Assembly: GCA_000720375.1 (NCBI GenBank)
Contig: JOAA01000028.1
Span: 124,001-188,000, forward strand
From: Rhodococcus rhodnii
GTDB lineage: Bacteria; Actinomycetota; Actinomycetes; Mycobacteriales; Pseudonocardiaceae
DNA length: 64,000 bases
Direction: 5' to 3'
Below the pieces are notes generated by a model. That model searched no databases and was not told the origin of the DNA. It worked only from the letters and a program-made list of their open reading frames with translations. Shown here piece after piece: positions 1 to 9,944 of this stretch; position 1 is the first letter of the stretch; every line of letters starts with the position of its first letter. The position numbers were made by a program, and so were the translations under genes.

Positions 1-1290
1 GTAGTCGCAGTGTTGCTGGTGCTGTTCGCGGGACTGTTCGCCGCCGCTGACGCGGCGTTGAGCGCGGTGTCAAGGGCACGTGTCGACGGCCTGGTCAGGG
101 CGGGCCGGGCCGGAGCCAAACAGCTGCTGTACGTCGTGGCCGAGCGGCCCCGGCACGTGAACTTGTTGCTGTTGCTGCGGTTGACGTGTGAGCTCGTGGC
201 CACGGTGCTGTTCACAGTGGCGTGCCTGAACTTGATCCAGCCGGACGGCTTGGCGGTCCTGATCGCCGGTGTCGGCATGGTCGTCGTGTCGTACGTGTTG
301 GTCGGTGTCGGTCCGCGCACGCTCGGCCGTCAGCATCCGTACGCGGTGAGCCTCGTGGCCGCCGCGCCTGTTCGCGCGCTCGGTTTGGTGCTTGGGCCGC
401 TGAGCCGTCTGCTCATCGTCATCGGTAACGCGATCACGCCGGGGCGTGGTTTCCGCGAGGGCCCGTTCTCGTCCGAAGTGGAGCTTCGCGAGCTGGTCGA
501 CCTGGCGCAGGAGCGCGGCGTGGTGGACGAGGACGAGCGGGAGATGATCCACTCGGTCTTCGAGCTGCGGGCGACCATCGCGCGTGAGGTCATGGTGCCA
601 CGCACCGAGATCATCTGGATCGAGCAGGCGAAATCCGTGCGGCAAGCGCTTGCGCTGTCGCTGCGCACCGGTTTCACCCGCCTGCCGGTGATCGGTGAGA
701 GCGTCGACGACATCGTCGGCGTGGTGAACCTCAAAGACCTGGTCCGCGAAGTCGTCGAAGGCGGGGACACGACTCGCCAGGTACGTGACCTGATGCGTCC
801 CGCGGAGTTCGTGCCGGACACCAAGCGCCTTGACGACCTGCTCAAGGAGATGCAGCTGTCGCGCAACCACATGGCGATCGCGGTCGACGAGTACGGCGGC
901 ACCGCGGGCCTGTTGACCATCGAGGACATCATCGAGGAGATCGTCGGCGAGATCACCGACGAGTCGGACACCGACGACCGCCCGCCGATCGAGCACCTCG
1001 AGGACGGCGCGGTGCGAGTCAGCTCACGGCTGCCTGTCGAGGACCTCGGCGAGCTGTTCGGCGCGGAGTTCGACGACCTCGACGTGGAGACCGTCGGCGG
1101 CCTGCTGGCGCAAAGCCTCGGCCGCGTCCCGCTGCCCGGCGCGGAAGCCGAAGTCGCGGGGCTGCGGATGCGCGCCGAGGGCGGCAAGGACAATCGAGGC
1201 CGGATGCGCATCACGACCGTGGTGGTCTGCCGTGCGGCCAAGTCGCTTGACGACGTACCGGTGAAGGAAGGGAGCGGCGAGCGTGGCTGA
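1..1290 (+). CDS. CNNM/HlyC-type transmembrane CBS protein (5' partial)
   Basis: The frame is open from the first base, with a GTG at 10, so the true start probably lies a few codons upstream of the window. The N-terminal ~150 residues are hydrophobic and match the CNNM/DUF21 membrane domain. Two CBS motifs follow (around the MVPRTEI and MRPAEFVP segments), with the [11 protein letters not shown] signature, and then a C-terminal CorC/HlyC transporter-associated domain. Relatives are implicated in Mg2+/Co2+ efflux at the plasma membrane; the hemolysin label is historical. The stop overlaps the next gene by 8 bp. The same gene sits upstream of era in other actinobacteria. Confidence 0.92.
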   Translation, partial: VVAVLLVLFAGLFAAADAALSAVSRARVDGLVRAGRAGAKQLLYVVAERPRHVNLLLLLRLTCELVATVLFTVACLNLIQPDGLAVLIAGVGMVVVSYVLVGVGPRTLGRQHPYAVSLVAAAPVRALGLVLGPLSRLLIVIGNAITPGRGFREGPFSSEVELRELVDLAQERGVVDEDEREMIHSVFELRATIAREVMVPRTEIIWIEQAKSVRQALALSLRTGFTRLPVIGESVDDIVGVVNLKDLVREVVEGGDTTRQVRDLMRPAEFVPDTKRLDDLLKEMQLSRNHMAIAVDEYGGTAGLLTIEDIIEEIVGEITDESDTDDRPPIEHLEDGAVRVSSRLPVEDLGELFGAEFDDLDVETVGGLLAQSLGRVPLPGAEAEVAGLRMRAEGGKDNRGRMRITTVVVCRAAKSLDDVPVKEGSGERG

Positions 1291-1618
1291 GCTCGACCCG
1301 GAGGACAGCAAGATCATCACGCTGGCGCGGTCGGCGCGGGCTCGGACAGGCGCCGCCGAAGGTGCGGCAGTGCGCGACACCATGGGCCGCACGTACTCCG
1401 CGTCCACGGTCTCGCTGCCGTCGTTGAAACTGACCGCACTGCAGGCTGCTGTCGCCGCCGCCGTGGCCAGTGGTGCCGACGGTCTTGAGGCAGCCGCTGT
1501 CGTGACGGACGCGGACTCGGTGGACGCCGAGTCGCTCGCCGCCGTGCACGATCTGGCGCCCACGGCGCCCGTGCTGCGTGCCAGTGTCAATGTCGCTGCC
1601 AAGGGTGAGCTGTCGTAA
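1283..1618 (+). CDS. small cytidine-deaminase-like protein of unknown role
   Basis: This 111-residue protein overlaps the end of the membrane CBS gene and lies 14 bp before era, the position where actinobacteria carry a short protein often labelled cytidine deaminase. It is Ala/Val-rich, and I see none of the deaminase zinc motifs (no HAE, no PCxxC), so catalytic activity is doubtful. The conserved order suggests co-transcription with era. The function is unknown. Confidence 0.75.
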   Translation: MAELDPEDSKIITLARSARARTGAAEGAAVRDTMGRTYSASTVSLPSLKLTALQAAVAAAVASGADGLEAAAVVTDADSVDAESLAAVHDLAPTAPVLRASVNVAAKGELS

Positions 1619-1632
1619 GCGAGAATGGGCGG

Positions 1633-2538
1633 GTGAACATTCCCGACGGCCATCGGTCAGGTTTCGCGTGCTTCGTGGGACGCCCCAACGCGGGCAAGTC
1701 CACACTGACCAACGCGCTGGTCGGCACCAAGGTCGCGATCACCTCGAGCAAGCCGCAGACCACCCGGCACGCCATCCGGGGCATCGTGCACCGGCAGGAC
1801 GCCCAGCTGGTCATTGTGGACACCCCCGGCCTGCACCGGCCACGCACGCTGCTCGGCCAGCGGCTCAACGACCTCGTCATGTCCACGTGGTCCGAAGTGG
1901 ACGTCGTCGGGTTCTGCCTGCCCGCCGACCAACGGGTCGGGCCCGGTGACCGGTTCATCGCCCAGCAGCTGGCGAAGGTGTCCAAGCGGACGCCGGTGGT
2001 CGGCGTGATCACCAAAACGGATCTCGCGACGCCTGCGCAGATCGCCGAGCAGCTCGTGGCCGCGCAGTCGCTGATGGAGTTCGCCGAGATCATCCCTGTG
2101 TCCGCGGTGGACGGCTTCCAGGTCGGTCAGCTCAGCGACCTGCTGGTGGCCCAGCTGCCGGAAGGCCCGCCGCTGTACCCCGAGGGCGAGCTGACCGACG
2201 AGCCCGAGGTGACCCTGGTCGCCGAGCTTGTCCGTGAGGCCGCGCTGGAGGGCGTGCGCGACGAGCTGCCGCACTCCATCGCCGTGGTCGTCGAGGAGAT
2301 GGCTTTCCGTGAGGGCCGCGACGACCTGATCGACGTGTACGCGGAGCTGTACGTGGAACGCCCGAGCCAGAAGGGCATCATCTTGGGGCACAAGGGCGAG
2401 CGGCTCAAGAAGGTCGGCACGGCGGCACGCACCCAGATCGAGGCGTTGCTCGGGGCGAAGGTGTACCTGGATCTGCACGTGAAGGTCGCCAAGGACTGGC
2501 AGCGTGACCCGAAACAGTTGCGCAAGTTGGGTTTCTGA
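1633..2538 (+). CDS. era: GTPase Era
   Basis: Era is a GTPase that binds the 3' end of 16S rRNA and helps mature the 30S subunit. G1 GRPNAGKST is at residues 16-24, G3 DTPG at 63-66, and G4 reads TKTD in place of the usual NKxD. The C-terminal KH domain contains GHKGERLKKVG. At 301 residues the length is normal. GTG 1633 is the start that leaves the usual short lead before G1. The stop overlaps the ATG of the RDD gene. Gene order and motifs make the call secure. Confidence 0.97.
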   Translation: MNIPDGHRSGFACFVGRPNAGKSTLTNALVGTKVAITSSKPQTTRHAIRGIVHRQDAQLVIVDTPGLHRPRTLLGQRLNDLVMSTWSEVDVVGFCLPADQRVGPGDRFIAQQLAKVSKRTPVVGVITKTDLATPAQIAEQLVAAQSLMEFAEIIPVSAVDGFQVGQLSDLLVAQLPEGPPLYPEGELTDEPEVTLVAELVREAALEGVRDELPHSIAVVVEEMAFREGRDDLIDVYAELYVERPSQKGIILGHKGERLKKVGTAARTQIEALLGAKVYLDLHVKVAKDWQRDPKQLRKLGF

Positions 2539-2999
2539 TGCTCGGGCGGCACCGGACGGACGTGCACACCGCGGAGGTCGGTGACGGTGAGGTTCCGTTA
2601 GCGACGCTCGGCGGCCGGATCCTGGCCCGGCTGGTCGACTTCGCGATCGTGTTCCTGCCCTCGTACGTCGTGCTCGACTGGGTGCTGCCGGAGAAGTTCG
2701 GGACGGTGGTCGCGATCATCCTGCTCGAGATGGTCGTCTACGACTTGCTGTTCACCATCCGGACCGGCGCGACTCCGGGGAAGCGCCTGGCACGGATCAA
2801 GATCGTCCGCATGGACAGCGGAGCCCCGCCGGGGTTCCTCCGTGCGCTCATTCGCGCGGCCCTCGGGCTGCCTGCCAGCGTGATGCCCGCGCTGACGGCG
2901 CTGTTCGACGAACGCACGCACCGAGGCGGACACGACCGCCTGGCCGGGACCGTTGTCATTGCTGGTAATGCTTCGACGAGTGCGATAATCGACGAGTGA
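2538..2999 (+). CDS. RDD family membrane protein
   Basis: This 153-residue protein starts at an ATG overlapping the era stop and ends overlapping the recO start. After ~25 polar residues comes the RDD signature: an Arg then Asp in the first membrane segment (ILARLVDFAIVF), a second hydrophobic segment (VVAIILLEMVVYDLLF), and the loop GATPGKRLARIKIV typical of the family. No substrate is known for this branch. The tight era-RDD-recO packing implies one transcript. Confidence 0.85.
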   Translation: MLGRHRTDVHTAEVGDGEVPLATLGGRILARLVDFAIVFLPSYVVLDWVLPEKFGTVVAIILLEMVVYDLLFTIRTGATPGKRLARIKIVRMDSGAPPGFLRALIRAALGLPASVMPALTALFDERTHRGGHDRLAGTVVIAGNASTSAIIDE

Positions 3000-3733
3000 C
3001 CCTGTACCGCGACACCGGCGTTGTGCTGCGCGTGCAGAAGCTCGGTGAAGCCGACCGGATCATCACCCTGATCACCCGGCGGCACGGGAAGCTGCGCGCG
3101 GTGGCCAAGGGCATCCGCCGGACAAGCTCGCGGTTCGGTGCGCGCCTCGAACCGTTCTGCCACGTCGACGTGCAGTGCTACACCGGGCGAACCCTCGACG
3201 TGATCACCCAGGTCGAGACCATCGACGCCTTCGCACCCCGTCTGGTGGACGACTACCAGCGCTACACAGCGGGCTGCGCGGTCCTGGAGACGGCGGAACG
3301 CCTCTCGGCCGAGGAAGGCGAGCCGGTGATGCGGCTCTACATGCTCGTGGCGGGGTGCTTACGGGCCCTGTCGGCGGGCGAGCGCGACCCGTCCCTGCTG
3401 CTCGATGCCTTCCTGATGCGCGCGATGGCCTTCGCGGGCTGGGCGCCCGCGGTGTTCGAATGCGCGAAATGCGGCATCCCTGGGCCCCACCAGTCCTTCA
3501 GCGTGCCCGCGGGCGGAGCGGTGTGTCCCGTCTGCCGCCCACCCGGCTCGGCCAGCCCTTCACAGGACACCTTCGTGCTGATGGATGCCCTCATGCACGG
3601 CGTATGGGACACCGCGGACCAGTCGACGTCATCGGCTCGTCGTGAAGCCAGCGGCCTGGTCGCCGCACACCTGCAATGGCACCTGGAACGCCAGTTGCGC
3701 TCCCTGCCCCTGGTCGAGCGCAAATCTTACTGA
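2996..3733 (+). CDS. recO: DNA repair protein RecO
   Basis: RecO loads RecA onto SSB-coated DNA in the RecFOR pathway. The protein has 245 residues, with the N-terminal OB-fold start (TLYRDTGVVLRVQKLGEADRI) and a C-terminal zinc knuckle of two Cys pairs, CAKC and CPVC, around residues 155-180. It begins at GTG 2996, overlapping the preceding stop by 4 bp. recO after era and before uppS is standard actinobacterial order; here uppS is displaced about 4 kb downstream by the broken synthetase gene. Confidence 0.95.
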   Translation: MTLYRDTGVVLRVQKLGEADRIITLITRRHGKLRAVAKGIRRTSSRFGARLEPFCHVDVQCYTGRTLDVITQVETIDAFAPRLVDDYQRYTAGCAVLETAERLSAEEGEPVMRLYMLVAGCLRALSAGERDPSLLLDAFLMRAMAFAGWAPAVFECAKCGIPGPHQSFSVPAGGAVCPVCRPPGSASPSQDTFVLMDALMHGVWDTADQSTSSARREASGLVAAHLQWHLERQLRSLPLVERKSY

Positions 3734-3817
3734 CTCCTTTCATACGCAACTTCGTGTGCGCCCATTCGTCTCATCAGTGGGATTTCCATTGGACGTGGGG
3801 TTTTTAAAGGGGTAGTA

Positions 3818-6800
3818 ATGACATTGGTCGACATTCTCACGGCGACAACCCTGGCTTTTCCGGACGCTCCGGCCTTGGCGGATGAGAACGTGTGCCTGAC
3901 GTACCGAGAACTATCAGACCAGGTGAACACGCTTGCGGACCGGCTCGCGGCGGCCGGGGTCACGGTGGGGGACCGCGTCGGCATCCGCATTCCCTCCGGC
4001 GCGGCCGACCTTTACCTCGGCATCCTGGCGGTATTGTCCGCTGGTGCCGCCTATGTGCCGGTCGATTTCGATGATTCGGCTGATCGGGCCGAAGTGGTAT
4101 GGGCGCAGGCCGGGGTCGGTGTGGTCATCGGGGCCGACCTGGAAATAGCCTCCCGCAATTCGGTCATGGCACCTCGAAAGGCGCCTGGACCCGACGACGA
4201 CGCCTGGATCATTTTCATCTCCGGATCAACCGGAACACCGAAGGGCGTCGCCGTCACCCATCGGTCGGCAGCCGCGTTCGTCGACGCGGAGGCGCGATTG
4301 TTCTGCCAGGATGACCCACTCGGGCCGGGCGACCGTGTGCTGGCCGCGTTGTCAGTGGCGTTCGACGCGTCGTGCGAGGAGATGTGGCTCGCGTGGCGGC
4401 ACGGCGCCTGCCTTGTCGCGGCTCCGCGTGACCAGGTGCGTTCCGGAGCGGACTTCGGCCGCTGGCTCGCCGACCACAAGGTCACGGTTGTCTCGACGGT
4501 GCCGACGCTCGCCGCGTTGTGGCCGCCGGAGGCGCTGGAAGGCGTGCGGCTGCTGATTCTCGGCGGCGAGGCGTGCCCAGCGGAACTGGTGACGCGGCTC
4601 ACCGCCGACGGTCGGGAAGTCTGGAACACCTACGGTCCCACCGAGACGACCGTCGTGGCCTGTGCGGCCCGGCTGTACGACAACGAAGCCGTGCGGATCG
4701 GCCTTCCCCTTGACGGATGGCAACTCGCGGTCATCGACAGCGCGGGCAACCTCGTGCAGCAGGGCGAGGTTGGCGAACTCGTCATCGGCGGTGTCGGCCT
4801 CGGCCGGTATCTCGACCCGGTCCTTGACGCCGAACGGTACGCACCCCTCGATGCGTTGGGCTGGGAACGTGCGTACCGGACAGGCGACCTCGTTCGCGCG
4901 GAGGCAGCCGGGTTGCTGTTCGTCGGGCGCGCGGACGACCAGGTGAAGATCTCGGGCAGGCGGGTGGAGCTGGGCGAGATCGACGCGGCACTGTCCGCAT
5001 TGCCTGGTGTCACGGCCGCGGCGTGTGCCGTGCACAAGACCGCCGCCGGCGCACCCGTTCTCGTTGGGTATGTCGTGGCGGGCGGCACGTTCGATGAGGT
5101 GTACGCCCGCGAGATCCTGACCCGCCGACTGCCCGCCCGATGTGTATCAGCGTCCCAAACTGCCGGACCTCGCCGAGTGGCTGGACAGTTTGCGTGCGGA
5201 GGAACCCTTGCGGCGCACCGTTCTGCCGACTCCGCGGCGGGCCGGGCTGGTGCAAGCCGCGGTGCAGTTCGTGTTGTTCACCGTGACGGGCGCGAAATGG
5301 GTGCTCGCGCTGATGATCCTCAACGACCTGCTCGACCTGGTCGATCCCGACCCGTTCGCGCCGGAGACATCATGGTGGATCGTGCTCGGTATCTGGGTCG
5401 TAGTGGTGAGTCCCATCGGCCGGCTGGGCATCGTGCTGGCCGCCACCCGCCTGTTGCGGCGCGGTATCACCCCGGGCGAACATCCGCGAGGTGGACGCGT
5501 GCACCTTCGGTTGTGGACGCTCGAACGAATCGCGGTGACGTTCGGGATGTCCGGATTCACCGGAACCCACTGGGCGGCCAGGTATGCCCGCGTCCTGGGC
5601 TGCACGGTCGGCGAGGACGTCATTCTGCACTCGATGCCTCCGGTGACCGGACTGGCTGTCTTCGGCGACCGCTGCACGGTCGAACCCGAGGTCGACCTCG
5701 CCGGCTGGTGGCTTGACGGCGACGTGCTACGCGTCGGCACGCTCCACATTGGCGCGGACGCACGTGTCGGCACACGCAGCACGGTGTTGCCCGGAGCACG
5801 GATCAGTGACGGAGCCGAGATCCTGCCGGGTTCGTGCGTCACCACGACCGTGCCCGCCGGACGTCGCTACGCCGGAACGCCCCTGCATGATGTCGGCGCG
5901 GCGGGCGAAGACTGGCCAGCACCCCGACGTGGCATTGGTCGTGGTTGGAACCTCGTGTACACGGTGTCGTTGATGGGCCTCGCCGCATTGCCTGTGCTGC
6001 TGTCGATCCCGTGGATGCTGATGGCGTACTACTTCGTCCGCGACGACGACACCCTGAACGCTGCACTGGGACACATGCTGCTCGTCGTTCCTATCGCGAC
6101 CGTCGGCGCCGTGGTCATGTATGCCTCAGTCGTGGTGGGCTTGGTGCGACTGGCCGGTTTGGGCATAGCTGACGGTCTCTACCCAGCGTGGGGACGGGTG
6201 GCGTGGTGCGTATGGGTGACCGACCGGCTCGTGCGTAGCTCGCGCGTGAACCTGTTTCCCTTGTATGCCAGCCTCGCCACGCCGGGCTGGTTGCGTGCGC
6301 TGGGCGCGCGCATCGGCCGTAACGTTGAAGCCTCCACAGTGGTCACATTGCCCCGGCTGACTCGGGTCAATGACGGCAGTTTCCTTGCCGATGACGGGCT
6401 GCTGGCGCCGTTCGAGTCCCACGGCGGCTGGCTGCGTCTGGGGCATGTGCAGGTCGGCGAGCGCGCTTTCCTCGGCAACTCCGGCATTCTCGGCCCCGGT
6501 CGTACGGTCCCGGACCGAGCCTTGGTCGGCGTGCTGTCGTCCGCGCCCGCTGTGGCACAGCCAGGGTCGTCCTGGCTGGGACGACCCGCGATCGAACTGC
6601 CTCGCGTCGCCGAGACAGGCGACACGGCTCGCACTTTCGAACCACCACGACGACTGGTTCTCGCCAGAGCGGCCGTTGAGGCGTGCCGCGTGGTGCCGAT
6701 CGTCCTGAGTGCGCTGCTGGGCGCGATGGCGCTGGCTGTGCTGGATGAGATCGACTTCGACTTCGGCTTGGGCATGACCCTGGCAGTCAGCGGCGTGGTG

Positions 6801-7331
6801 CTCGCCTTCGTCGGCGTGCTCGCGTGCGCGCTGACAACGGTGGCGAAATGGCTGCTCGTCGGCAGGTTCCGGCCCGGACAGCACCCGCTGTGGAGCTCGT
6901 TCGTGTGGCGAAATGAGCTGTTCGACTGCTTCGTGGAGCTTCTGGCGGTGCAATGGTTCGTCCGCAGCTCACCGGGCACACCGTGGCTGAACACCTGGCT
7001 GCGCAGCCTCGGCGCCCGGATCGGCCGAGGCGTGTGGATCGAGACGCACTGGCTGCCCGAGAGCGACCTCGTGCACGTCGACGCGGGCGCGTCGGTGAAC
7101 CGGGGCTGCGTGCTGCAGACACACCTGTTCCACGACCGCCTGATGCGCCTGGACCACGTCCGGATCGCCGACGGCGCCACGCTCGGCCCGAACAGCATCG
7201 CCCTGCCAGGCTCGACGGTCGGCACCGCGACCACGGTCGGACCGGTGTCCCTGGTGATGCGCGGCGAAGCCCTGCCAGGTCGCAGCCGTTGGCTCGGCAA
7301 CCCGGTCCGGACGTGGGATCAATCGCGGTAA
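3818..7331 (+). pseudogene. Pls-type adenylation/tandem-acyltransferase synthetase, disrupted by an out-of-frame deletion
   Basis: The locus starts at ATG 3818 behind an AAAGGGG ribosome site. The first ~440 codons are a clear NRPS adenylation domain: FISGSTGTPKG near residue 135, NTYGPTETTV near 275, YRTGDLVR and GRADDQVKISGRRVELGEI further on. Homology stops at LTRRLPAR (about 5138). That frame then runs through meaningless sequence to 5716, while another frame resumes at 5139 with DVYQRP, which looks like the end of a carrier domain. Missing are the end of the adenylation domain (the GKxDR-type motif with its Lys) and most of the carrier domain with its phosphopantetheine Ser, roughly 100-120 residues. 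Intact Pls/PosA-type relatives are single proteins of about 1300 residues. An assembly error is possible. Confidence 0.75.
5142..7331 (+). CDS. 3' half of the Pls-type synthetase: membrane and tandem left-handed beta-helix domains
   Basis: This 729-codon frame opens at GTG 5142 inside the residual carrier-domain end (YQRPKLPDLAEWLDSL). It holds six or so hydrophobic segments (for example near residues 40-60, 80-100, 270-320 and 510-590) alternating with three acetyltransferase-like hexapeptide segments (for example GCTVGEDVILHS, GRNVEASTVV, GRGVWIETHWLP). In epsilon-poly-lysine synthetase-type enzymes this C-terminal part sits in the membrane and couples amino acids. Without its adenylation and carrier domains it should be inactive alone. 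No ribosome site precedes 5142, so it is probably not independently translated. Confidence 0.6.
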   Translation: MYQRPKLPDLAEWLDSLRAEEPLRRTVLPTPRRAGLVQAAVQFVLFTVTGAKWVLALMILNDLLDLVDPDPFAPETSWWIVLGIWVVVVSPIGRLGIVLAATRLLRRGITPGEHPRGGRVHLRLWTLERIAVTFGMSGFTGTHWAARYARVLGCTVGEDVILHSMPPVTGLAVFGDRCTVEPEVDLAGWWLDGDVLRVGTLHIGADARVGTRSTVLPGARISDGAEILPGSCVTTTVPAGRRYAGTPLHDVGAAGEDWPAPRRGIGRGWNLVYTVSLMGLAALPVLLSIPWMLMAYYFVRDDDTLNAALGHMLLVVPIATVGAVVMYASVVVGLVRLAGLGIADGLYPAWGRVAWCVWVTDRLVRSSRVNLFPLYASLATPGWLRALGARIGRNVEASTVVTLPRLTRVNDGSFLADDGLLAPFESHGGWLRLGHVQVGERAFLGNSGILGPGRTVPDRALVGVLSSAPAVAQPGSSWLGRPAIELPRVAETGDTARTFEPPRRLVLARAAVEACRVVPIVLSALLGAMALAVLDEIDFDFGLGMTLAVSGVVLAFVGVLACALTTVAKWLLVGRFRPGQHPLWSSFVWRNELFDCFVELLAVQWFVRSSPGTPWLNTWLRSLGARIGRGVWIETHWLPESDLVHVDAGASVNRGCVLQTHLFHDRLMRLDHVRIADGATLGPNSIALPGSTVGTATTVGPVSLVMRGEALPGRSRWLGNPVRTWDQSR

Positions 7332-7690
7332 AGGCGCCTGATTCGCGGCGGCTGGGCAATCCGGGCTGTGCGCGGGCCGTTCGCGGTTGGAGCGCCTGGT
7401 GATTCACAGCGGCCGCACAGCAACCTGCTGCCCTCTTGCCCCAGGCCGTTGGCCTTGGCCGCCAGGGCGGCCTCCGGCCCCTGATCACCAGCCTACCGAT
7501 GGGGTCTGACACATTCCGGCGCCGAAGATCGACAACTGCCCACCGATCCACATCCCGGCCGCCCTATCCGGTGCGGTGGGCGGCCATCGGCGCGAACCCT
7601 GTTCGGCCTCGGCGACCGGTCCGTCGGGCGGTTGACTTCGGGTGAGTACCTTGTGGGTGCCAGTGTTCGCATCTTTAAGGAGCAGTTTCG
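7332..7690 (+). other. intergenic region before uppS
   Basis: This 359-bp stretch has no convincing gene. A short GC hairpin (GGCCGCC/GGCGGCC) lies at 7457-7472, and a long-range complement CTGGTGAT/ATCACCAG lies at 7396-7403 and 7484-7491. These may end the synthetase transcript. The last part should carry the uppS promoter. AAGGAG at 7679-7684 serves as the uppS ribosome site. Confidence 0.4.
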
Positions 7691-8503
7691 TTGCTTCGCC
7701 GACGCCGTGATCGCGAGCGGCCCGAGTTCCGTCCGCCGGACCCGCACCCGTCCGGCGCCAAGCCGCCCGTGCTCGACCAGGTCCCCGCGCACGTCGCCGT
7801 TGTCATGGACGGCAACGGGCGGTGGGCCAACCAGCGTGGCCTGCCGCGTACCGAAGGCCACAAGCGCGGCGAGGAAGTCGTGCTCGACGTGGTCAAAGGC
7901 TGTATCGAGATCGGCGTGAAGTGGCTGTCGGTCTACGCCTTCTCCACCGAGAACTGGAAGCGCAGCCCCGACGAGGTCCGCTTCCTGATGAACTTCAACC
8001 GTGACGTCATCCACCGCCGGGTCGACGAACTCGACGCACTCGGCGTGCACGTCCGATGGGCGGGCAGGCTGCCGAAGTTGTGGCGCAGCGTTGTCAACGA
8101 GCTCAAGATCGCCGACGAGCGCACCAAGGACAACGATGTGCTCAACCTGACGATGTGCGTCAACTACGGCGGACGTGCCGAGATCGCCGACGCCACCAAG
8201 CAGATCGCGAAACTCGTCGCGGAGGGCAAGATCAACCCGGACCGCATCGACGAGCGGACCATCGCGAAGTACCTGTACCAGCCCGAAATGCCCGATGTGG
8301 ACCTGTTCATCCGGCCGTCGGGGGAGCAGCGCACCTCGAACTTCATGCTCTGGCAGTCCGCGTACGCCGAGATGGTGTTCCAAGACATCCTGTGGCCCGA
8401 CTTCGACCGCCGCGACCTCTGGCGCGCCTGCGAGGCCTTCGCCAACCGCGACCGCCGCTTCGGCGGCGCCATTGACGCTGCCGCCGCCAAGGAGACGACG
8501 TGA
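7691..8503 (+). CDS. uppS: isoprenyl transferase (Z-polyprenyl diphosphate synthase)
   Basis: The enzyme condenses isopentenyl diphosphate in cis to make the C50/C55 lipid carrier for cell-wall synthesis. DGNGRW at residues 40-45 contains the catalytic Asp. [10 protein letters not shown] and [15 protein letters not shown] are family signatures. The rare TTG start at 7691 is chosen because AAGGAG lies 7 bases upstream and no other start fits. Length is 270 residues. The stop overlaps the next GTG. This is the second conserved cis-prenyltransferase position of actinobacteria, after recO. Confidence 0.96.
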   Translation: MLRRRRDRERPEFRPPDPHPSGAKPPVLDQVPAHVAVVMDGNGRWANQRGLPRTEGHKRGEEVVLDVVKGCIEIGVKWLSVYAFSTENWKRSPDEVRFLMNFNRDVIHRRVDELDALGVHVRWAGRLPKLWRSVVNELKIADERTKDNDVLNLTMCVNYGGRAEIADATKQIAKLVAEGKINPDRIDERTIAKYLYQPEMPDVDLFIRPSGEQRTSNFMLWQSAYAEMVFQDILWPDFDRRDLWRACEAFANRDRRFGGAIDAAAAKETT

Positions 8504-8919
8504 CCAGCGAGGCCGCGCGGACGGCCGCGCTGCTGAGCAACGCCAAGGAAGCACTGGAGCTCTACCACGACATTTTCGTCGACGACGACGGCACGCTGAC
8601 CTTCCGCCACGGCGACGTGCCGTGCGCTGTACAGGCGATGCAGCTGGCCGAAGGGCTCAACGTGCTGAGCGTGCAGTGCGTGGTGGCCTGGGACCTGCCG
8701 GACTCGCCGGAGGTCAGTGCGGCGGTGGCAGATCGCGGCGGAGAGGCCCTGTTCGGCACTCCCGCAGTCGTGCACACTGATCACGGCATCGACGTGACTC
8801 TGCGCTATACGTTCCCTGCGGAGGGTCTTGACGTCAACGCGTTGGGCACGTTGTTCATGCTGGTGGTGTCCGGCGCGTCCCAGTTCCGGGCCGACCTAGT
8901 GGCAGGATCGCAACGGTGA
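8500..8919 (+). CDS. YbjN-like sensory/chaperone-fold protein
   Basis: This 139-residue protein starts at GTG 8500 in a GTGA overlap and ends in another overlap with the permease gene. The pattern (helix, an acidic strand with [16 protein letters not shown], then VQCVVAWDL and a final helix) resembles the YbjN / type III chaperone-like fold found after uppS in mycobacteria. No catalytic motif is visible. The function is unknown. Confidence 0.7.
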   Translation: MTSEAARTAALLSNAKEALELYHDIFVDDDGTLTFRHGDVPCAVQAMQLAEGLNVLSVQCVVAWDLPDSPEVSAAVADRGGEALFGTPAVVHTDHGIDVTLRYTFPAEGLDVNALGTLFMLVVSGASQFRADLVAGSQR

Positions 8920-9944
8920 CAACAGTCGCGGCGGACGAAGGCACACAACCGCATCATCAAAAACCCCGGCGGCGGCTGCCGATCGGGTCGCTGGAGATCC
9001 TCTGCGTCCTGCTCGTGGTCGCCGTGGTGTTCCAGGACTCGCTGGCCAGCCTGCTCAGCTCCGAGGAGATCCGCACCGGTGCGACGAAGTTCGTCGCGGT
9101 GTGCGCCCAGGCGATCCCGTTCCTGGTGCTCGGCGTGCTCATCAGCGGAGCGATCGCGGCCTTCGTCCCGCCGAGCGTGCTGCGGAAGGTGCTGCCGCGC
9201 AAGCAAGCCCTGGCCGTGCCGGTCGCGGGCGTCGCTGGAGTCGCGCTGCCTGGCTGCGAATGCGCGTCCGTGCCCGTGTCACGGCGACTGATCCAGCAAG
9301 GCGTGGCCCCCTCAGTCGCGCTGGCGTTCCTGCTCGCCGCGCCCGCCGTCAACCCGATCGTTCTGGTGGCCACCGCGGTGGCGTTCCCCGGCAGCCCGGA
9401 GATGGTGCTCGCGCGGTTCCTCGGGTCGCTGGCGACGGCGATCGGCATGGGCTGGCTGTGGGCGCGTTTCGGCAAGCTCGAGTGGATGGCCGAGCGTGCG
9501 TTGCGGCGCCTGCCTGACGACGACGGCAAGTCCAAGTGGCTGCGGTTCGTTGAGACGGCCCGGCACGACCTGGTGGACTCCGGCGGGTTCCTGGTGATCG
9601 GTGGCCTGACCGCCGCGGTGCTGAGCGTGGCGGTGCCCGCGTCCTGGCTGGAGAGCCTCAGCGGCCAGATCGTGCTCGGCGTCATCGTGATGGCGTTGCT
9701 CGCGGTGATCCTGGCGATCTGCAGCGAAGCCGACGCGTTCGTCGCCGCATCGCTGTCGATGTTGCCGCTGTTGCCGCGGTTGGTGTTCCTGGTCGTCGGC
9801 CCGGCGGTGGATGTGAAGCTGATCGCCCTGCAGGCGGGCACATTCGGCAAGAAGTTCGCGTTCCGGTTCGCCCCGATGACATTCCTGGTGGCGATCGTCT
9901 GCGGAGTCGCGGCGGGACTTCTGGTGTTCGGGGGCGTGCGATGA
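8916..9944 (+). CDS. DUF318/YraQ-type permease
   Basis: This 342-residue protein has about eight to ten hydrophobic helices. The family hallmark GCECASVPVSRRL lies near residue 111, and a matching NPIVLVATAVAF helix follows. A second-half motif, CSEADAFVAASL, repeats the pattern. The family is a putative metal or small-solute permease without a fixed substrate. It is co-transcribed with the TIGR03943 protein through 4-bp overlaps. The nearby zur and smtB genes suggest a link to zinc, which is an inference from position. Confidence 0.85.
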   Translation: MTTVAADEGTQPHHQKPRRRLPIGSLEILCVLLVVAVVFQDSLASLLSSEEIRTGATKFVAVCAQAIPFLVLGVLISGAIAAFVPPSVLRKVLPRKQALAVPVAGVAGVALPGCECASVPVSRRLIQQGVAPSVALAFLLAAPAVNPIVLVATAVAFPGSPEMVLARFLGSLATAIGMGWLWARFGKLEWMAERALRRLPDDDGKSKWLRFVETARHDLVDSGGFLVIGGLTAAVLSVAVPASWLESLSGQIVLGVIVMALLAVILAICSEADAFVAASLSMLPLLPRLVFLVVGPAVDVKLIALQAGTFGKKFAFRFAPMTFLVAIVCGVAAGLLVFGGVR

